DNA of 64,000 nucleotides from Strongyloides papillosus (Eukaryota > Nematoda > Chromadorea > Rhabditida > Strongyloididae). A program made the position numbers and the translations under genes. Position 1 is the first letter of the stretch; each line of letters begins with the position of its first letter. Location: positions 372,001 to 436,000 of the forward strand of contig SRSI01000035.1 of NCBI GenBank assembly GCA_005656395.1, in the 5' to 3' direction. The notes under the pieces were generated by a model that saw only the letters and a program-made list of their open reading frames with translations, ran no database searches and had not been told where the DNA came from. Positions 46,731 to 59,272 of this stretch are shown piece by piece.

Positions 46731-49165
46731 TTAAAATGGGACATTGTCGTGGGAAAGTTGTATGAATAACTAATGATAAAATTATACCATTCTAAATATT
46801 ATTGAGAATAAAAGAAGTTTTTGTAGAAGGAATATAAAAAAATGTTTAAAATCTTGAATATTTATAAAATATTATTAATGTTTTATAATATTGATTGCTT
46901 TATGTAAAATAAATATTTTAGGTGTTTAATTTGTAACTTATTGAGTAACTTGCAAAAGATTTTCAAAGTTTTTATATTGATAACATTGTATTATTTTTGA
47001 GGTATATCATATTGTAGCAAGCAAACTTAGTTTTTTCTGTAGATTTCATAGAGAAATCTGTATTTTAGAAGTTTTTGTAGATCTTCAAAGTTTGGGTTAT
47101 TTTTAAAATTCAATTAATACAACTTTTTAACATAAAAATAAACTATTGAGATTTTCCTGATAATCAAAACTTAACTTTTTTTCACATATTCCTAAAATGT
47201 TATCGACATAAACATTCAACAATTATGTTAACTATTTGTTATTTAAAGAATACTGTCTTTTTTACCAACAGATTCTATCATCGAACTCTAAACAATCCGA
47301 CATATGATAACAAACTTTGATTAACAAATTCAAGTTACTTCAAAAGTGGCTTCTAAATCTTCTAAAATTATCATTATTTAAGAGATATCATTTTATTGAC
47401 AATTCCTAATTCTTGCCTAATAAACCTCTATAAGGGCTTACCCATCATTCAACGGGCTTGGTTTACTCCAAAGTTGATTTCTGCACCGTTTGGAGCAATG
47501 CCCACTTGTAGAATTTTGTCCTATTGACAAATTTACCTTCTAATCTGTTTAGCGGACTTGTAGCTCACCGTAAATGTGAGTGTCTACACACTAGTAAGAT
47601 ATGTATTACCTGGGAAGATTTTACCCTTAAAACCTGTTCTCTAGTAGGCTCCAAAAAAACCTTATTACTCTGGGTCTTCGAAATGAAACTCGCAATATGC
47701 TAGAAAAACTTAAAACTCTAAATAAATGTTTATTTTACCTACAAAGTAATTAGGTTTACTTAACTCCATTTTATAAGCCATAAAATTACTTTTATATATT
47801 GTATTTCTACTAAATATAATTCATTCTCTCACAATTTTATTACACTGTATACAGAAAAAAAAATTAATGTTGGACAATTTCTATGGTTTATAGCATATAT
47901 TTATATGTAAAATAGACAATTAAATGAATGAATCTAAAGTGTTTTAATGCCCCATCGGATGAAACTAATTTCATTTAAATCTGTTTAAGGATTCATGAGA
48001 TATAAAGCTCTATTTGGAGATCAATAATAAAATAGTATTAAATATGACTATTTTTAATGTCTTTATCAAGATTTTTATTTTATACTTATGAAATAAATAA
48101 CGTTTTCAAGTATAAAATTTCATTTCTATTCACTGGAACTATTATTAGAAGATTCTAACTACAATTTCATTAGATATTATCATTTTTATGTAAACTTATA
48201 AAATCGGCATAAAATCATGTTTAGTTTTTGAAGCACATCTCAAAGATTTTGTATTACACATAAAGAAATATAAATGAATTCTATTGTAAAACTCTTTGAT
48301 TTATTGATTGATAAAATTTTATGGAATCCTAATAGTTTACTTTTGTGATATGATTACTTTTTGTTTAAAACAAGACAATGTAGGAAAAATATAATTTTGT
48401 TTATTTTATTGTTTTCTTAAGATTTTGACATTACGCTAATTAAATAAAATAAAACATTCTAATTTAAACATTCAAACACTAACGACTGAATCTAATTTGA
48501 GGGGATTCTGAGCATTTTAATTGGAGATGTTGTTAATTTTTTTAAAGAGATATAGGAAAATAATTAACTTAATTTTCATTTTTCATGTGTTTTTTAAAAT
48601 GACAACACTAGATCTCTTAAATTTCTAGTGATTTCTGATATTAGATAATTCAATATAGTCAATGGAAAGGCTTTTCAGATATTTAATAATCACCTGATTT
48701 GCTCTATGTCGCATTATATATCAATTTAGTTATCAAATTTGGAGGAAGTAATTAAAAGAAGATAAGTAAATAAGGTAATAAAAACTAAAGTACATTAGAA
48801 AGTTAATTTGAACGTAATAAATATATACTTTTTCCAATTTTTTGACATTTAAGCAAAATTCAGAATCTTTTTTAAGAAATCTAAATAAATTTTTTGACTA
48901 TGTAAAACATATTTTAATTGCCAGGTAAGTATTTATTTACATAAAATATTTTATAATCTCTAAAAGTAACAATGCGACAATAAATTTTCCAGCTTGTTTT
49001 TTTACAAAATAAATATTTTTACTGTTGTTGTCAATTTTTACTTTATATTCACCTTTGTTTCTTCATTATAATCTAAAAAGGATTTGTAATCTTCTATTGT
49101 TTTATAATTAATTTTTTTTTCAATTTTTCCATTCATAAATAAAAAGATTACTTTCAAATATTACT
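46731..49165. other. Large intergenic region, no gene seen
   Basis: 2.4 kb between the micro-exon array and the transthyretin-like array. Mostly AT-rich with no usable ORF. It includes a compositionally different island at 47390-47720, described separately. Confidence 0.55.
47390..47720. other. Island of higher GC without coding potential
   Basis: About 330 bp visibly richer in G and C than the surrounding DNA, with words such as 'caacgggcttgg' and 'ggactttgtagctcacc'-like sequence. All frames are interrupted on both strands. It does not fold into an obvious tRNA. A decayed mobile-element or gene fragment is possible; I do not recognise it. Confidence 0.4.
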
Positions 49166-49670
49166 ATGAAGCTAGATATAAGCATCTTACCTATTATTAT
49201 TTTTAATACTATTCACTGTCACCGTTCCCGATATGTTTTAAATCATAATGTTGTTTTTAAAGGAATATTCATGTGTGGAGGTATGCTAGATGGTAACGTT
49301 AAATTTTTACTTTGCTGGAAATTTTTCATTTGTAAATCAGTGTTAACTGAACAATTTACTAATGGAAAGGGTCAATTTTCTTTCGATGTGCCAAAAAATA
49401 AATGCAAAACGGGTTGTAAGTTCATTTTAATCAAGCTTAAAGATAAAACTTTTAGTACTTTCCCTAAAAGTCATCCATCAATGTAAAATTTCAGTACCAG
49501 GATGTTATATTAAAATACATATCCCTCTTAACACAATGTTTAAAAAAAATATCAACCAACTTTATGACTTTGAAACGTTAAATTTGGCAAAGCACTATCC
49601 AGGACAACAATTTATATGTAGCAAAATGGCTGGTAAAAAATTTAACCGAAATTTAAGGAAAACAATATAG
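49166..49670 (+). CDS. Secreted transthyretin-like protein 1
   Basis: Exon 1 is 49166-49415 and exon 2 is 49456-49670, joined in phase 1 by a 40 nt intron, about 154 residues. Without the splice the frame ends early at SHPSM. With it, the transthyretin-like (TTR-52/TTL, PF01060) pattern appears: signal peptide (MKLDISILPIIIFNTIHC), 'FKGIFMCGGMLDGNVKFLL', 'GQFSFDVPKNKC', then LKVIHQC, 'GCYIKIHIP' and 'YDFETLNL'. Members are small secreted beta-sandwich proteins, abundant in nematode secretions, whose ligands are mostly unknown. First of three tandem copies. Confidence 0.78.
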
Positions 49671-50560
49671 CAAACATTTTGCACTAATTTCAAATATATT
49701 TACGATTATAGGAATTGTTAAAGAATATTGTATATAAATGTTTTCATTAAATAAAAAAATTTCTTTTTTTTTGATTTCTTTAAAGTATCAACGAAAAAAC
49801 AATATAAAAATTAAGAAAACATCCTATTTAAAAATTAAATATTCAGTATTTTTAGTTTATGATCATAAATCTAAATTCAATGAAATATAAAATTAATGTA
49901 TTATGGATCTTTCTATTGACATTATTTAACATCATTAGACTGCTGTAAAAATATTTTTTTTCGCTACTTTTTTATGATTTCTAAAGGAAATCGATTTAAC
50001 TATTGATTTGAAATAAAAATTTGAAAACTTTGATTTCAACACAACCTTTAATAATTAGTATACATTGTTTAACCTGTTTTAGATGTTTGAATTCCTAAAA
50101 CAATAAATACCATGATTATATTGATCTTTGATTTATTAAATTCTAAACATTGTAGTTTATCAATATTTAATTCTGATGTTAAGCATAAAAAGAGTTTGCT
50201 TTGTTAATTTGAGATCTTGGAAAATGCTTCAGTTATGTATCTAGCCAATGTGATAAAAACTAATTTTGTTATTTATTGAAAAGTATCACTGTTAAGTTAT
50301 TCTGTGAAAGAGTAGTTTTCAAAATCCAAGAAGTAAGATCTAGAATACCACCTTAGGTAAATCAAAATTCCTACCCATAATATTCTAATTACACTCTTGT
50401 TTGTATTTTCAGAATTTTATCTGTATTCAAATTGACTTTTGAACCTTCTATTGTTTATAATTAATTTGTTTACACAATTATTTGAGATAGTCCAATAGTA
50501 TTAATTTATGATGTTTTGAATTTTTCATTCATAATATTAAAACTTTTTTTTAGTTTAACA
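49671..50560 (+). repeat. Spacer before transthyretin-like gene 2, repeated unit
   Basis: The part from about 49880 to 50560 is repeated at about 51440-52115 and, in part, at about 52930-53510. A T-rich acceptor-like TTTTTTTTAG lies 8 nt before the ATG at 50561 (also before gene 3). This suggests a spliced-leader or 5' UTR splice site. No gene. Confidence 0.6.
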
Positions 50561-51083
50561 ATGAAGTTGGCTGTAAGCATCGTACTTTTTATTATTTTTA
50601 ATATTACACAGTGTTTACGACGTCGTCCTCGTCCTCAAAATGTTGCGAATCCTAGTCCTATGCTTACTTTTACCGGAACAGTCATGTGTAAAGGTGTCCC
50701 AGATAGTAGTGCTAAAGTTTCCTTTGGTAGAAGAGTTATTTTATCATCTATGTTCGCTAACCAATTTCCTAATAGAAGAGGTCAATTTTCTTTCAATATA
50801 CGAAAAAATCAATGCAGAATAGGATGTAAGTTACTTTTATCCACTTTTAGAGCTAAAACTTCTAGCATGTTTTCTTCAAATTGATCATCAATGTAAAATT
50901 TATAAACAGGGATGTTTTATAAGACTTTTTATACCTCTTAATGTTGCTGCTTTTTTAAAAAAAACAAAAAATTCCAGAAATCCGTATAATTTACAGCAAA
51001 TTGATTTAGTAAAGCATTTTAAAGGACAACAATTTTTATGTAGCAGAAGAACTGATAGAGTTTTTAGCCGAAATTTAAAGTGA
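50561..51083 (+). CDS. Secreted transthyretin-like protein 2
   Basis: Exon 1, 50561-50825, and exon 2, 50866-51083, joined in phase 1 over a 40 nt intron, about 160 residues. I chose ATG 50561 because it aligns with genes 1 and 3 and gives a good signal peptide (MKLAVSIVLFIIFNITQC). The frame upstream to 50516 crosses the probable splice acceptor. Family features: 'FTGTVMCKGVPDSSAKVSF', 'GQFSFNIRKNQC', then LQIDHQC and 'GCFIRLFIPLN'. The linker after the signal is Pro/Arg-rich. The usual YDLxTLNL segment is altered to YNLQQIDLVKH. Confidence 0.78.
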
Positions 51084-52115
51084 AAACATGAGTAAAACAA
51101 TAAAGTAAAAATTTTACAGTAATTTCGAATATATTTACAATAAACAAAATTGTTAAAGAACATATTTATCAAAAATTGTCATTAAATAAGACAATGATTT
51201 TATTCTTTAATTTTTTTAGTGGTACTTACAAAAAGCTTTGTAAAAATAAGGAATTGCAACTATTTATAAAAAAAAATTAGAAAAATAATCAGAAATATAT
51301 TAAATCTTTAAATTATAGTGCTTTAGAAAAAATTAGATTATTATTTTATTTTAAATTGTTATACGTGAATTAAAAATTATATGTCCTTTATTTTTAGTTC
51401 AGGATCCGAATCATAAACTTAGATAAAATAGAATATAAAACTGATGTATTATTGATTTATCTATTGACATTATTTACGTTAAATAGTTTTCTGTAGAAGT
51501 ATTACTTTTCCATTACCTTTTTATGATTCTTAAAGGAAATCGTTTTTATTAATCATAGAAAATAAAAGTTTATGAAACTTTGACTTAAATGTGACTTTTA
51601 ATAATAATATAATAATTAATATGCATTTTAAAACCTTTTTCTAAATAAATAAACTCCTAAAACAACAAACATGTTTATGGTAAGACTGATTTTTAATTTC
51701 TTAGATTCTCAACATTCTAGTTTATCGACATTTAATTATCATTTTAAACTTTTAAAAAGATTTCCATGATAGTACGCGATCATAGAAAATATTTCAGTTA
51801 TATATTTAGTCAATGTAATATAAACATATTTTATTGTTTATTAAAAAGTATTACTGTTAAGTTATACTTTATAAAAATTGTTATCCAAATCCGGAAAGAA
51901 AAATCTTAAATTCTGTTTCAGGTAAATTGAAATTCTTGTCTATAATATTTTAGTTTATATTTTTAGAATTTTTTCTATATTCAAATTGGCTTTTGAACAT
52001 TCAATTGTTTTATAATTAATTTGTTCACACAATTGTTTGAGGTGATTTAATAGTATTAATTCATGGTATTTTAAATTTTTTATTCATAATATGAAAACTA
52101 TTTTTTAGTGTAACA
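51084..52115 (+). repeat. Spacer before transthyretin-like gene 3, repeated unit
   Basis: Homologous to the preceding spacer over most of its length, including the ~120 bp just before the ATG. No gene. Confidence 0.6.
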
Positions 52116-52632
52116 ATGAAGTTATTTACAAGCATCGTACTTTTTATTATTTTCAATACTATACAGTGTCATCGTCCTCTTCCCTCTCCTCCTCCCCCTC
52201 CTCATTATTTTCTAAAGCATATGCTTGCTTTTTCTGGAGTATTCATGTGTAGTGGTGTCCCATATGGTAAAGCTAAAATTTCGCTCGGCAGGAAATTTTT
52301 TGGTTTTTCAAGAATTTTAACCAAGGAAACTCTTATTACAAAGGGCCAATTTCTTATGAGTGTTCGAAGAAGGCATTGCAGAATGAGTTGTAAGTTAATT
52401 TTAGCCAAATTTAGAACAAAAAATTTTAGTATGTTTTTTACAAGTTTTACATCAATGTAATATTCCAAAACCAGAATGTTATATTAGAGTACAAATTAAT
52501 CTTCATATTAATAAATATTTAAGAAATAAAAACAACATCTATAAAACATATAATCTTGGAGTTCAAGATTTGGCATGGCGCTATAAAAGACAGCAGCTTA
52601 TATGCAGTAGAAATACTGATAAAAGTTTTTAA
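52116..52632 (+). CDS. Secreted transthyretin-like protein 3
   Basis: Exon 1, 52116-52389, and exon 2, 52430-52632, joined in phase 1 over a 40 nt intron, about 158 residues. Signal peptide MKLFTSIVLFIIFNTIQC is followed by a short run of prolines (PLPSPPPPPH). Then come the family blocks 'FSGVFMCSGVPYGKAKISL', 'GQFLMSVRRRHC', LQVLHQC, 'ECYIRVQINL' and YNLGVQDL. The polyproline insert is unique among the three. Probably secreted, function unknown. Confidence 0.77.
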
Positions 52633-53923
52633 CAAAAATTTGGGTAAGTCAATAAGACAGAAATTTTGCAATAATTTAAAATTTATTTAAGATAAGAATA
52701 AATATTAAATAATTTATTTATCAAAAGTTGTCATTAAATAAAATAATGATTTTACTCATTAGTTTTTTCAAATGTATTAACAAAAAACCTTGCAAAAATT
52801 AATAAAAATAATCAGAAATGGGTTATATCTAAAAATAAGAGTGTTTTAGAAAATAATTAAAATAATTTTTCTATTTAAAATTGTTATATGTGAATTTAAA
52901 AATTATAAATCCCTCATTTTTAGTTCATGAACATGATCATGAACATAGCCACAATTAAATGTTTAACTAATGTATTATTGATTTTTCTATTGACATTATT
53001 TATGATCATTAGCTTACAGTGGAATTTTTATTTTTTATAACCTTTTAATGATTCGTAAAAGAAATCGATTTAACAAATAAGAAAAATAAAATTTGGAGAA
53101 ACTTTCAATTCAATGTGACTTCTAATAATTAAATAACAGTTAATATGTATTGTTAAACCTTTTTTTAAGTACTTGAATCCCTAAAACAACAAACATGTTT
53201 TATGACTAGACTAATCTTTGATTTCTTAAATCTTCGATATTCTAGTTTATCGGTTTTTAATTATAATGTTAAGCTTTTAGAATGTTTTGTGTGGCTAATT
53301 CGAAATCTTGGGAAATAATTTTGTTATGTATTTAAGCTATGTAATATAAAGTTTTTCATCATTTATTGAAAATTATCACTGCTAAGTTATACTTCCAAAA
53401 AGCAGTTAGCAAAATCTAGAAAGTAAGATCTAGAATACCATCTTAAGTAAATTTCAATTTTTGTCAATGATATTATATATTTATTTCAGATTACACCTTC
53501 TGAATTTTATCTGTATTCTAATTATTATTGAGTCTTTGAAAATACTGAACTGTTAAGCACAACATTTTATATTGATGTTAACAGTAATTAAATGCATAAA
53601 AGTATGGTATTTAATTATCAGTGGTTTCTATATAATTAAAATGGTAATAGTGATTCGAAATAATTAACTTCTAAACTAGAAATACAAATATTGTTGAATT
53701 TTTTAAATATTTCTTCAATACAATAAGTAAACTTCCATATTTAAATAACCGAAAGAAAAATAAAGGAACAATGAATAATTTTAATGTAATAAAATTATCA
53801 TTTCCATACTAATTATCTTTTTAATATTCTCTTATATATATAAAATAAATCAAAATATATTTTAATTTTTTATAATGATAAAATATTTTATTCTCATTTG
53901 AGTATAAATTATTCTTTATTAAC
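52633..53923. other. Intergenic with an orphan copy of the transthyretin-like spacer
   Basis: About 52930-53510 repeats the spacer found before transthyretin-like genes 2 and 3 (for example 'gaaagtaagatctagaatacca' type sequence near 53420, compare 50330). No fourth gene follows. From about 53520 the DNA is unrelated. Confidence 0.55.
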
Positions 53924-56315
53924 TCAGTCATTCCATGTAATATTTAATGTTTCTTTAATAAAACTAAAAATATCAACAACTGCTTCTAATGTCTTTTCAA
54001 CTGGCGAAACAGTTGTAAGTCTTCGATTTAATTTTACATTTACCAAAATAGGATTAGTTTGATGGGATATACCTCTTTGGACTCTAAAGTATAATTCTGC
54101 AGCATATTTAACGGTATGTATATACGAAACTTGTGGATTGGCTTCATCTGCTATGAGTAACATACTCGGTAATTGAATAGGACTTTTAGGCATTCTTAAA
54201 TTATGAAGTGGAGAATAAGAAAACAAATTTCTAAAAAATACTGGTCTACTTGGATCACCATATTCAGGAATCCATTTTGCTCCGCTTCCAATTTTATGAA
54301 ATCTCAACATATCATATACACCATACTGTGCAATTACCGTACTAAAAAGATCGGGCCTTCGTTGTGCTACAACGGCTGCTAAAAGTCCACCATTTGTTGC
54401 TCCACGAATTGCTAACTTTGCTGGTATTGTATACTTGTTTTGAATTAAATACATAGCAGCTGAAATGAAATCCTCAAAAGTGTTATTTTTTCTCAACAAA
54501 CTTCCAGCTTCATGCCATGGTTTACCATATTCCCCACCACCTCGTATACCAGCAAGAGCATATATTCCGCGTAAATTATTTACAAACGCCAATACTGGAC
54601 CATCATATTCAGGAAAGGGTGTGAAACCAAAACCACCATAACCCTCTAGAAGAAGTGGATTACGACCATTTAATTGTACGTCTTTTCTATGAAATAAATA
54701 CATTGGAACTTTTTTACCATCGAAACTAGGATATTCTACTTTTTTCATAACAAACTTTTCTCTTATGATTCCTTTAATGCAAGTATCAACAACAATATTC
54801 ATTTTTACATAGAAGGTATGTTTTTTGATTTTTGATAAATCTGCAAAATGTATCGCATTAGGTGATACTTGATTTGAAATTCCAATAAAAATGTAATCAC
54901 TTTCATAGTTACCAGAAATACCAGTAATTTTACCGAAATCGACATCAATTCCTGCTACAAATTTTCCAGTCTTCATACAATAAATTTCGACATATTTATC
55001 AACATCTTCCAAAAAGTAAACAACCAAATATTTTTTTCCAACAGGAGTTACATATTGAACAGGTCTTTTTTTCTTATATTTCAAGAAAGTGGACCATTTA
55101 TTCTTTTTCTTTTTATCTTTCGATAGTTTTATTTTTATTATTTGATTGGCTGGATTCTTCATTGTAGACAAAATAGCGATAATTTCATCATTAAAGAATG
55201 ATATAATATTAATATTTCCAGGGATGTCAGAGAGTAAAGGTTTCATTTTGAGTTCTCCCTTTATTTTACCATCTTTATATTGTTTTAAATCACAGTACAA
55301 CACCATTGGGTATTTTTGTTTATTAGATTCAGCTACCTTAATATATAAATATCTTTCGTCATTTGATACCATTCCCATAACTATTGCATCTTTTTTTTGA
55401 GGAAATGTAACAACTTTAACATCGTCATTTGCTGATTTTCCCATTACATGATAGTATAAAGAATGACGTTCAAGTTTAGTAATTTTGCCTTGTTTATTTT
55501 TTAGACTATCAAATGTTGAGTAGAAGAAACCTTTTCCTCCAAAAGCAAAAGCCATACTAGAAAATTGGACATCATTTATTTTATCATTTAAATGTTTTCC
55601 TTTTTCATCTAGAAATCTTATCATACTAAATTTGCTACCCAATGTTTTTACCATATAAGCCATTTTTTTACCGTCCGCAGAGAAAACAAAACCATTAAAA
55701 ACTGTATGATTTTTTAAATAATGTTTAGTTATATCAAAATAAACTTCAGGGTAATCAGAAGTAGATTTCCTCCTCATCATAACGCTAAAAATTTTTTATT
55801 TTCGTAAATAATATTTTTTTTATTTACCTGTGCTTATTTAAACCAGATCTATGAAAGTAGTAGAAATATTTTCCATGTCTTTCAAACAAAGAATACTTCC
55901 CGAATTTTAAATATTCTCTGATTTTTTTTTCCAATTTCTCTCTAATTTTAATCTTTTTCAAATAATTATTTGATAAATTATTAAAGCTCTTAATAAAATC
56001 AATTGTTTTTTCACTCTTTGCATTTTCTAACTGTCTATAAGGACAATAGACAGTTTGACCAAAAAATTGTTCTGCACAATGACCATCTCTTGTAAACAAT
56101 GGATATTTTGTAACATTAATTTCGATTGTTGATGGATAAATTCTCCTGTTTCCAGGAATAAAAGCTAATGGACTTGATTTACCTAATGGGCTCGAGTATT
56201 CTGATATAAGTGGTTGAGGTGATGGTTGTACTTCTTGAGCATGTAAATTAGTTATCAAGTAAAACAGATGTAATAAAATATATATTCTATGAAACAATAT
56301 CAGTCTGTTATACAT
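53924..56315 (-). CDS. Secreted prolyl-oligopeptidase-like protein 1, catalytic residues replaced
   Basis: Exon 1, 56315-55828, and exon 2, 55784-53924, joined in phase 2 over a 43 nt intron, about 782 residues. A signal peptide (LLHLFYLITNLHA) and a short Pro/Ser-rich linker precede the family. There is an N-terminal segment near residues 60-160, a seven-bladed propeller-type region, and a C-terminal alpha/beta-hydrolase domain (GGYGGFGF, AGIRGGGEYG, 'AAMYLIQNKYT', RRPDLFSTVI). Active family members cut short proline-containing peptides. Here the nucleophile elbow G-G-S-N-G-G reads G-A-T-N-G-G (Thr codon 54395-54397). The Asp site reads ADEANPQV rather than HDDRV, and no His sits at the usual place near the C-terminus. 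It is therefore probably not a serine peptidase. The POP family is expanded in Strongyloides. Confidence 0.85.
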
Positions 56316-56785
56316 TTTATAGAATAAGTGAAATTGTTAAAATTCGTACGTAAATTTATATATTAATCTTTTTATTTTAATAAATTTGATAATGATTAGT
56401 GAACATTCAAACAAATTATAAATTAACCACATTTAACAAATAATAATGATAATTTTAGAACATATTTGTTATTACACAAAAGTGTGCAAAAAAATACATG
56501 ATTTTTTTTAAATTTATATACATTAAACTTATATTTTTATATTAATCTATATTTACTAATTAGAAGAAGATATTTTTGATAATGGTTTAATATATTTATT
56601 GAATAAGAATTTACTTAAAGTAGTTTTAATAATGAAAAATAAAATAAAAATATTTTAATTATTTGTGTTTTAATAAAATTTGTATTAATAATTAATTTAG
56701 AATTTATGCAATTAACTTATTATTCTTCTTTTCCGGTGATTTTTTAAACAATTCATCATTTTTTCTGTCCAATATCTATGACCTC
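56316..56785. other. Intergenic, no gene seen
   Basis: AT-rich DNA between two minus-strand genes: the 5' region of POP-like 1 and the 3' flank of the Glu-rich protein gene. Confidence 0.5.
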
Positions 56786-57888
56786 TTACATGTTTTCATT
56801 TTCCTCTTCTATAGATAAATTTTTTGAATCATTTTCCTTGTCTTCATTATTTTCTTCACCTTCATCTTTTCCCACTTTTTCTTCTATTTCTTCACTTTCT
56901 TCTTCTTTTTCCACTTTTTCTTCTATTTCTCCACTTTCATTATCCTTTTCCTCATTTTCTTTTTTTTCTTCGCTTTCTTCATCTTCTTTATTTTCTTCAT
57001 CCTCATTATTTTCCACACTCTCTTTATTTTCTTCATCTTCTTTATTTTCTTCATCCTCATTATTTTCCACACTCTCTTTATTTTCTTCATCATCTTTATT
57101 TTCCTCATTTTCTTCACTCCCTTCATTTTCCATGGGTCTAATTTGACCTTTATATTCTACGCTTTTTTCCTCTGTCTCTTCTTCACTTATAACTTCTTTT
57201 TTCTCATATTCTTCCTCAGATTTCACATTTATTTTTTTACCTTTTTCATTTGATTTAGAACTTTTTTCTGTATATTCATCGTAATTGATCATGCCTTTAT
57301 AGTCTTCGGCTGAATAAAATTTTTTTTCTTTACTTTCGTCTTTATCACTTTTGTCTTCATCCTTTTCATTATTTTCATCATAAATAATTTTTTTTTCTTC
57401 ACTTTCTTCCTCTGTATTCATATTTATTTTACGCATTTTTTCTCTGTTATCATTTTCACTGTAGTCAACATATATATTTTTTTCTTTTTTATTAACTTCT
57501 CCATAATTATTGTAAATATCGTCGTTATTATTATTTTTCATTTCATTTTCATATTCCTTTCGTCTTTCTTCACTTCCTCCTTCTTGACTATCCCTATTCC
57601 TTGAGTCATATTTTTTTTCATTTTCTGAAGATTCGGCGTATTCATGTTCTATAGAATGATATTGGCGATCTTCATAAGACTCAATTGTCTTCTCCTCTTT
57701 CTCAGTCTCTTCATAACTTCCTGAGTCTCTATTTCTAGAATAGCCATAATTTCCAAATTTTTTATTATAAAAGTAGTAAAAACATTTGTAATACTAAATA
57801 ATTTATTTAAATAACTTATTATTAAACATACAAAATATGTCAGTGGTACACTGATAACAATTAAGAAAAATAATTTTTGTAATCTCAT
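56786..57888 (-). CDS. Secreted Glu-rich low-complexity protein
   Basis: Exon 1, 57888-57832, encodes a signal-like peptide (MRLQKLFFLIVISVPLTYF). A 38-39 nt phase-0 intron (GTATGT...TTTAG) leads to exon 2, 57793-56786, about 354 residues. After a Tyr-rich start (YYKCFYYFYNKKFGNYGYSR) the protein is dominated by Glu, Lys, Asn and Asp, with Ser-Glu clusters. It contains an exact 18-residue tandem repeat (ENKESVENNEDEENKEDE). The composition suggests a disordered, strongly acidic, possibly calcium-binding or phosphorylated extracellular protein. There is no recognised family. The continuity of the frame upstream of the Met at 57541 is what ties the acidic part to the signal exon. Confidence 0.65.
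56985..57092 (-). repeat. 54 bp coding tandem repeat (two copies)
   Basis: Two directly adjacent copies of a 54 nt unit encode ENKESVENNEDEENKEDE twice without change. Flanking sequence is a degenerate continuation (EENKDDEENKE). This suggests recent slippage within the acidic protein gene. Confidence 0.7.
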
Positions 57889-59272
57889 AATTATATTGAT
57901 TAAAAAAGTAGTAAAACCACTTTTATAAAAAATTTAATTTTTATGAAAACTTTTATAGTAATATTTCGATATTAAATAAAGTTTAAACTCCAATTAGTAT
58001 TAATAACAAAATTGAAATAATAATTTTCAGAAAATTAGAATTAAAATAAATTTTTTATCGATTATTATATTGATTTTATATTGTTATTTGAGGGATAAAT
58101 CAATAATTTTTCTACACGTTAATTCTATAAGTTAACGAAATTAATTATAGAACAGTAAATTTATTTAGATGTAATAGTTATCGAAAGTCTAAAGAAAGAA
58201 AATTTGTTAGTTAATGAATGCTATAACTTTCTTTTGTTAAAACACCAAATGAAATTTTGAAATATTTTTTAATTTATATAATCTTTATTGCATTGAAATC
58301 TGTACAACAAAAATCAGGACCAAATGTCACTTTTTTATTTAAACTATAATGAAATAAAATATTTACATAATATGTTACGTTAAATGTTTTTTAATTTAAG
58401 TGATAGAAAATATATAATTTTTTATATTCTTTTGAACAAATATTGTTTTTGCAGTATCTAGTGAAAGTTGTATATTTACATTCTGTATTATATCATAATA
58501 AATGATAGATTTTCTCACTTATATTTTATGAAATAGATTGTAATTTTCTTCGTTAATATTAAAAGTTATCAAGAATAATTTGTCAGTAAAAAATAAAAAA
58601 ACGAAAATTATAACTTAGTGGTAATTATTTGTAAATTTCAAAATCCATTTACTTATCCATTATCGACATTCTTTGATAAAATGTAGGTACAAAAAATTTT
58701 CAACTAATATTTATCAGTAAAAATAATTACTTTTATCGATTGGTAAATTAATGATCAAATCAATAGTAATTAAAAGGATTTGTTATTTAAAGTTGTAGAA
58801 GAAACTTTTATGCTTCTATTGTAAAGTCTCAGAAGGGGGTCATCTATAACATATCGCAAAGTTACTATAAATACTCAAAAATTTTACTGTTAGCATTCAT
58901 CTAATCTAAAGATTTTCTTACTTTTAGTTGATAAATTCATAATTATGATATTTTTCTATAGTTTTTTAAGTATTATAACTGTATTTCTAACACTTTATCA
59001 TAATTATCTTACTTTTCAGAAGATTTCAAATATATTTTTTATCATTACCATCAATTTACAAAATAATACCACATCTTCAGATTTGCGAAATGTTTTCTTA
59101 ACGACTACTATATTAATTTTAAGTTGAAAATTTAAGTTAGTAGCACAATCTTTCTAATTTTTAGAAAAAATGTTTAAATAATCTTAAATTTTTTAAAAGA
59201 AACGAAATAAAAGATTTTAAATAACAATTTATGAATGAAACTTTATTTTTGTACTAAAAAAATATAGTTATA
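57889..59272. other. Intergenic, mostly empty
   Basis: Promoter region of the Glu-rich protein and 3' flank of POP-like 2. AT-rich. One small candidate ORF at 58945-59127 is listed separately. Confidence 0.5.
58945..59127 (+). CDS. Possible small secreted peptide (weak)
   Basis: Sixty residues, starting with a hydrophobic signal-like stretch (MIFFYSFLSIITVFLTLYHN) and ending with a second hydrophobic patch. Upstream are TATAAATA at 58866-58873 and an acceptor-like TTACTTTTAG at about 58918-58927. AT-rich DNA easily produces such frames and there is no homologue here, so this is only a candidate. An intron using TTTTCAG at about 59020 is also possible. Confidence 0.22.
   Translation: MIFFYSFLSIITVFLTLYHNYLTFQKISNIFFIITINLQNNTTSSDLRNVFLTTTILILS

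Noticed and set aside
58945..59127. Confident call of a small secreted peptide gene
   Set aside because: Kept only as a weak feature: signal-like start and TATA box, but no homology and composition typical of random AT-rich DNA.
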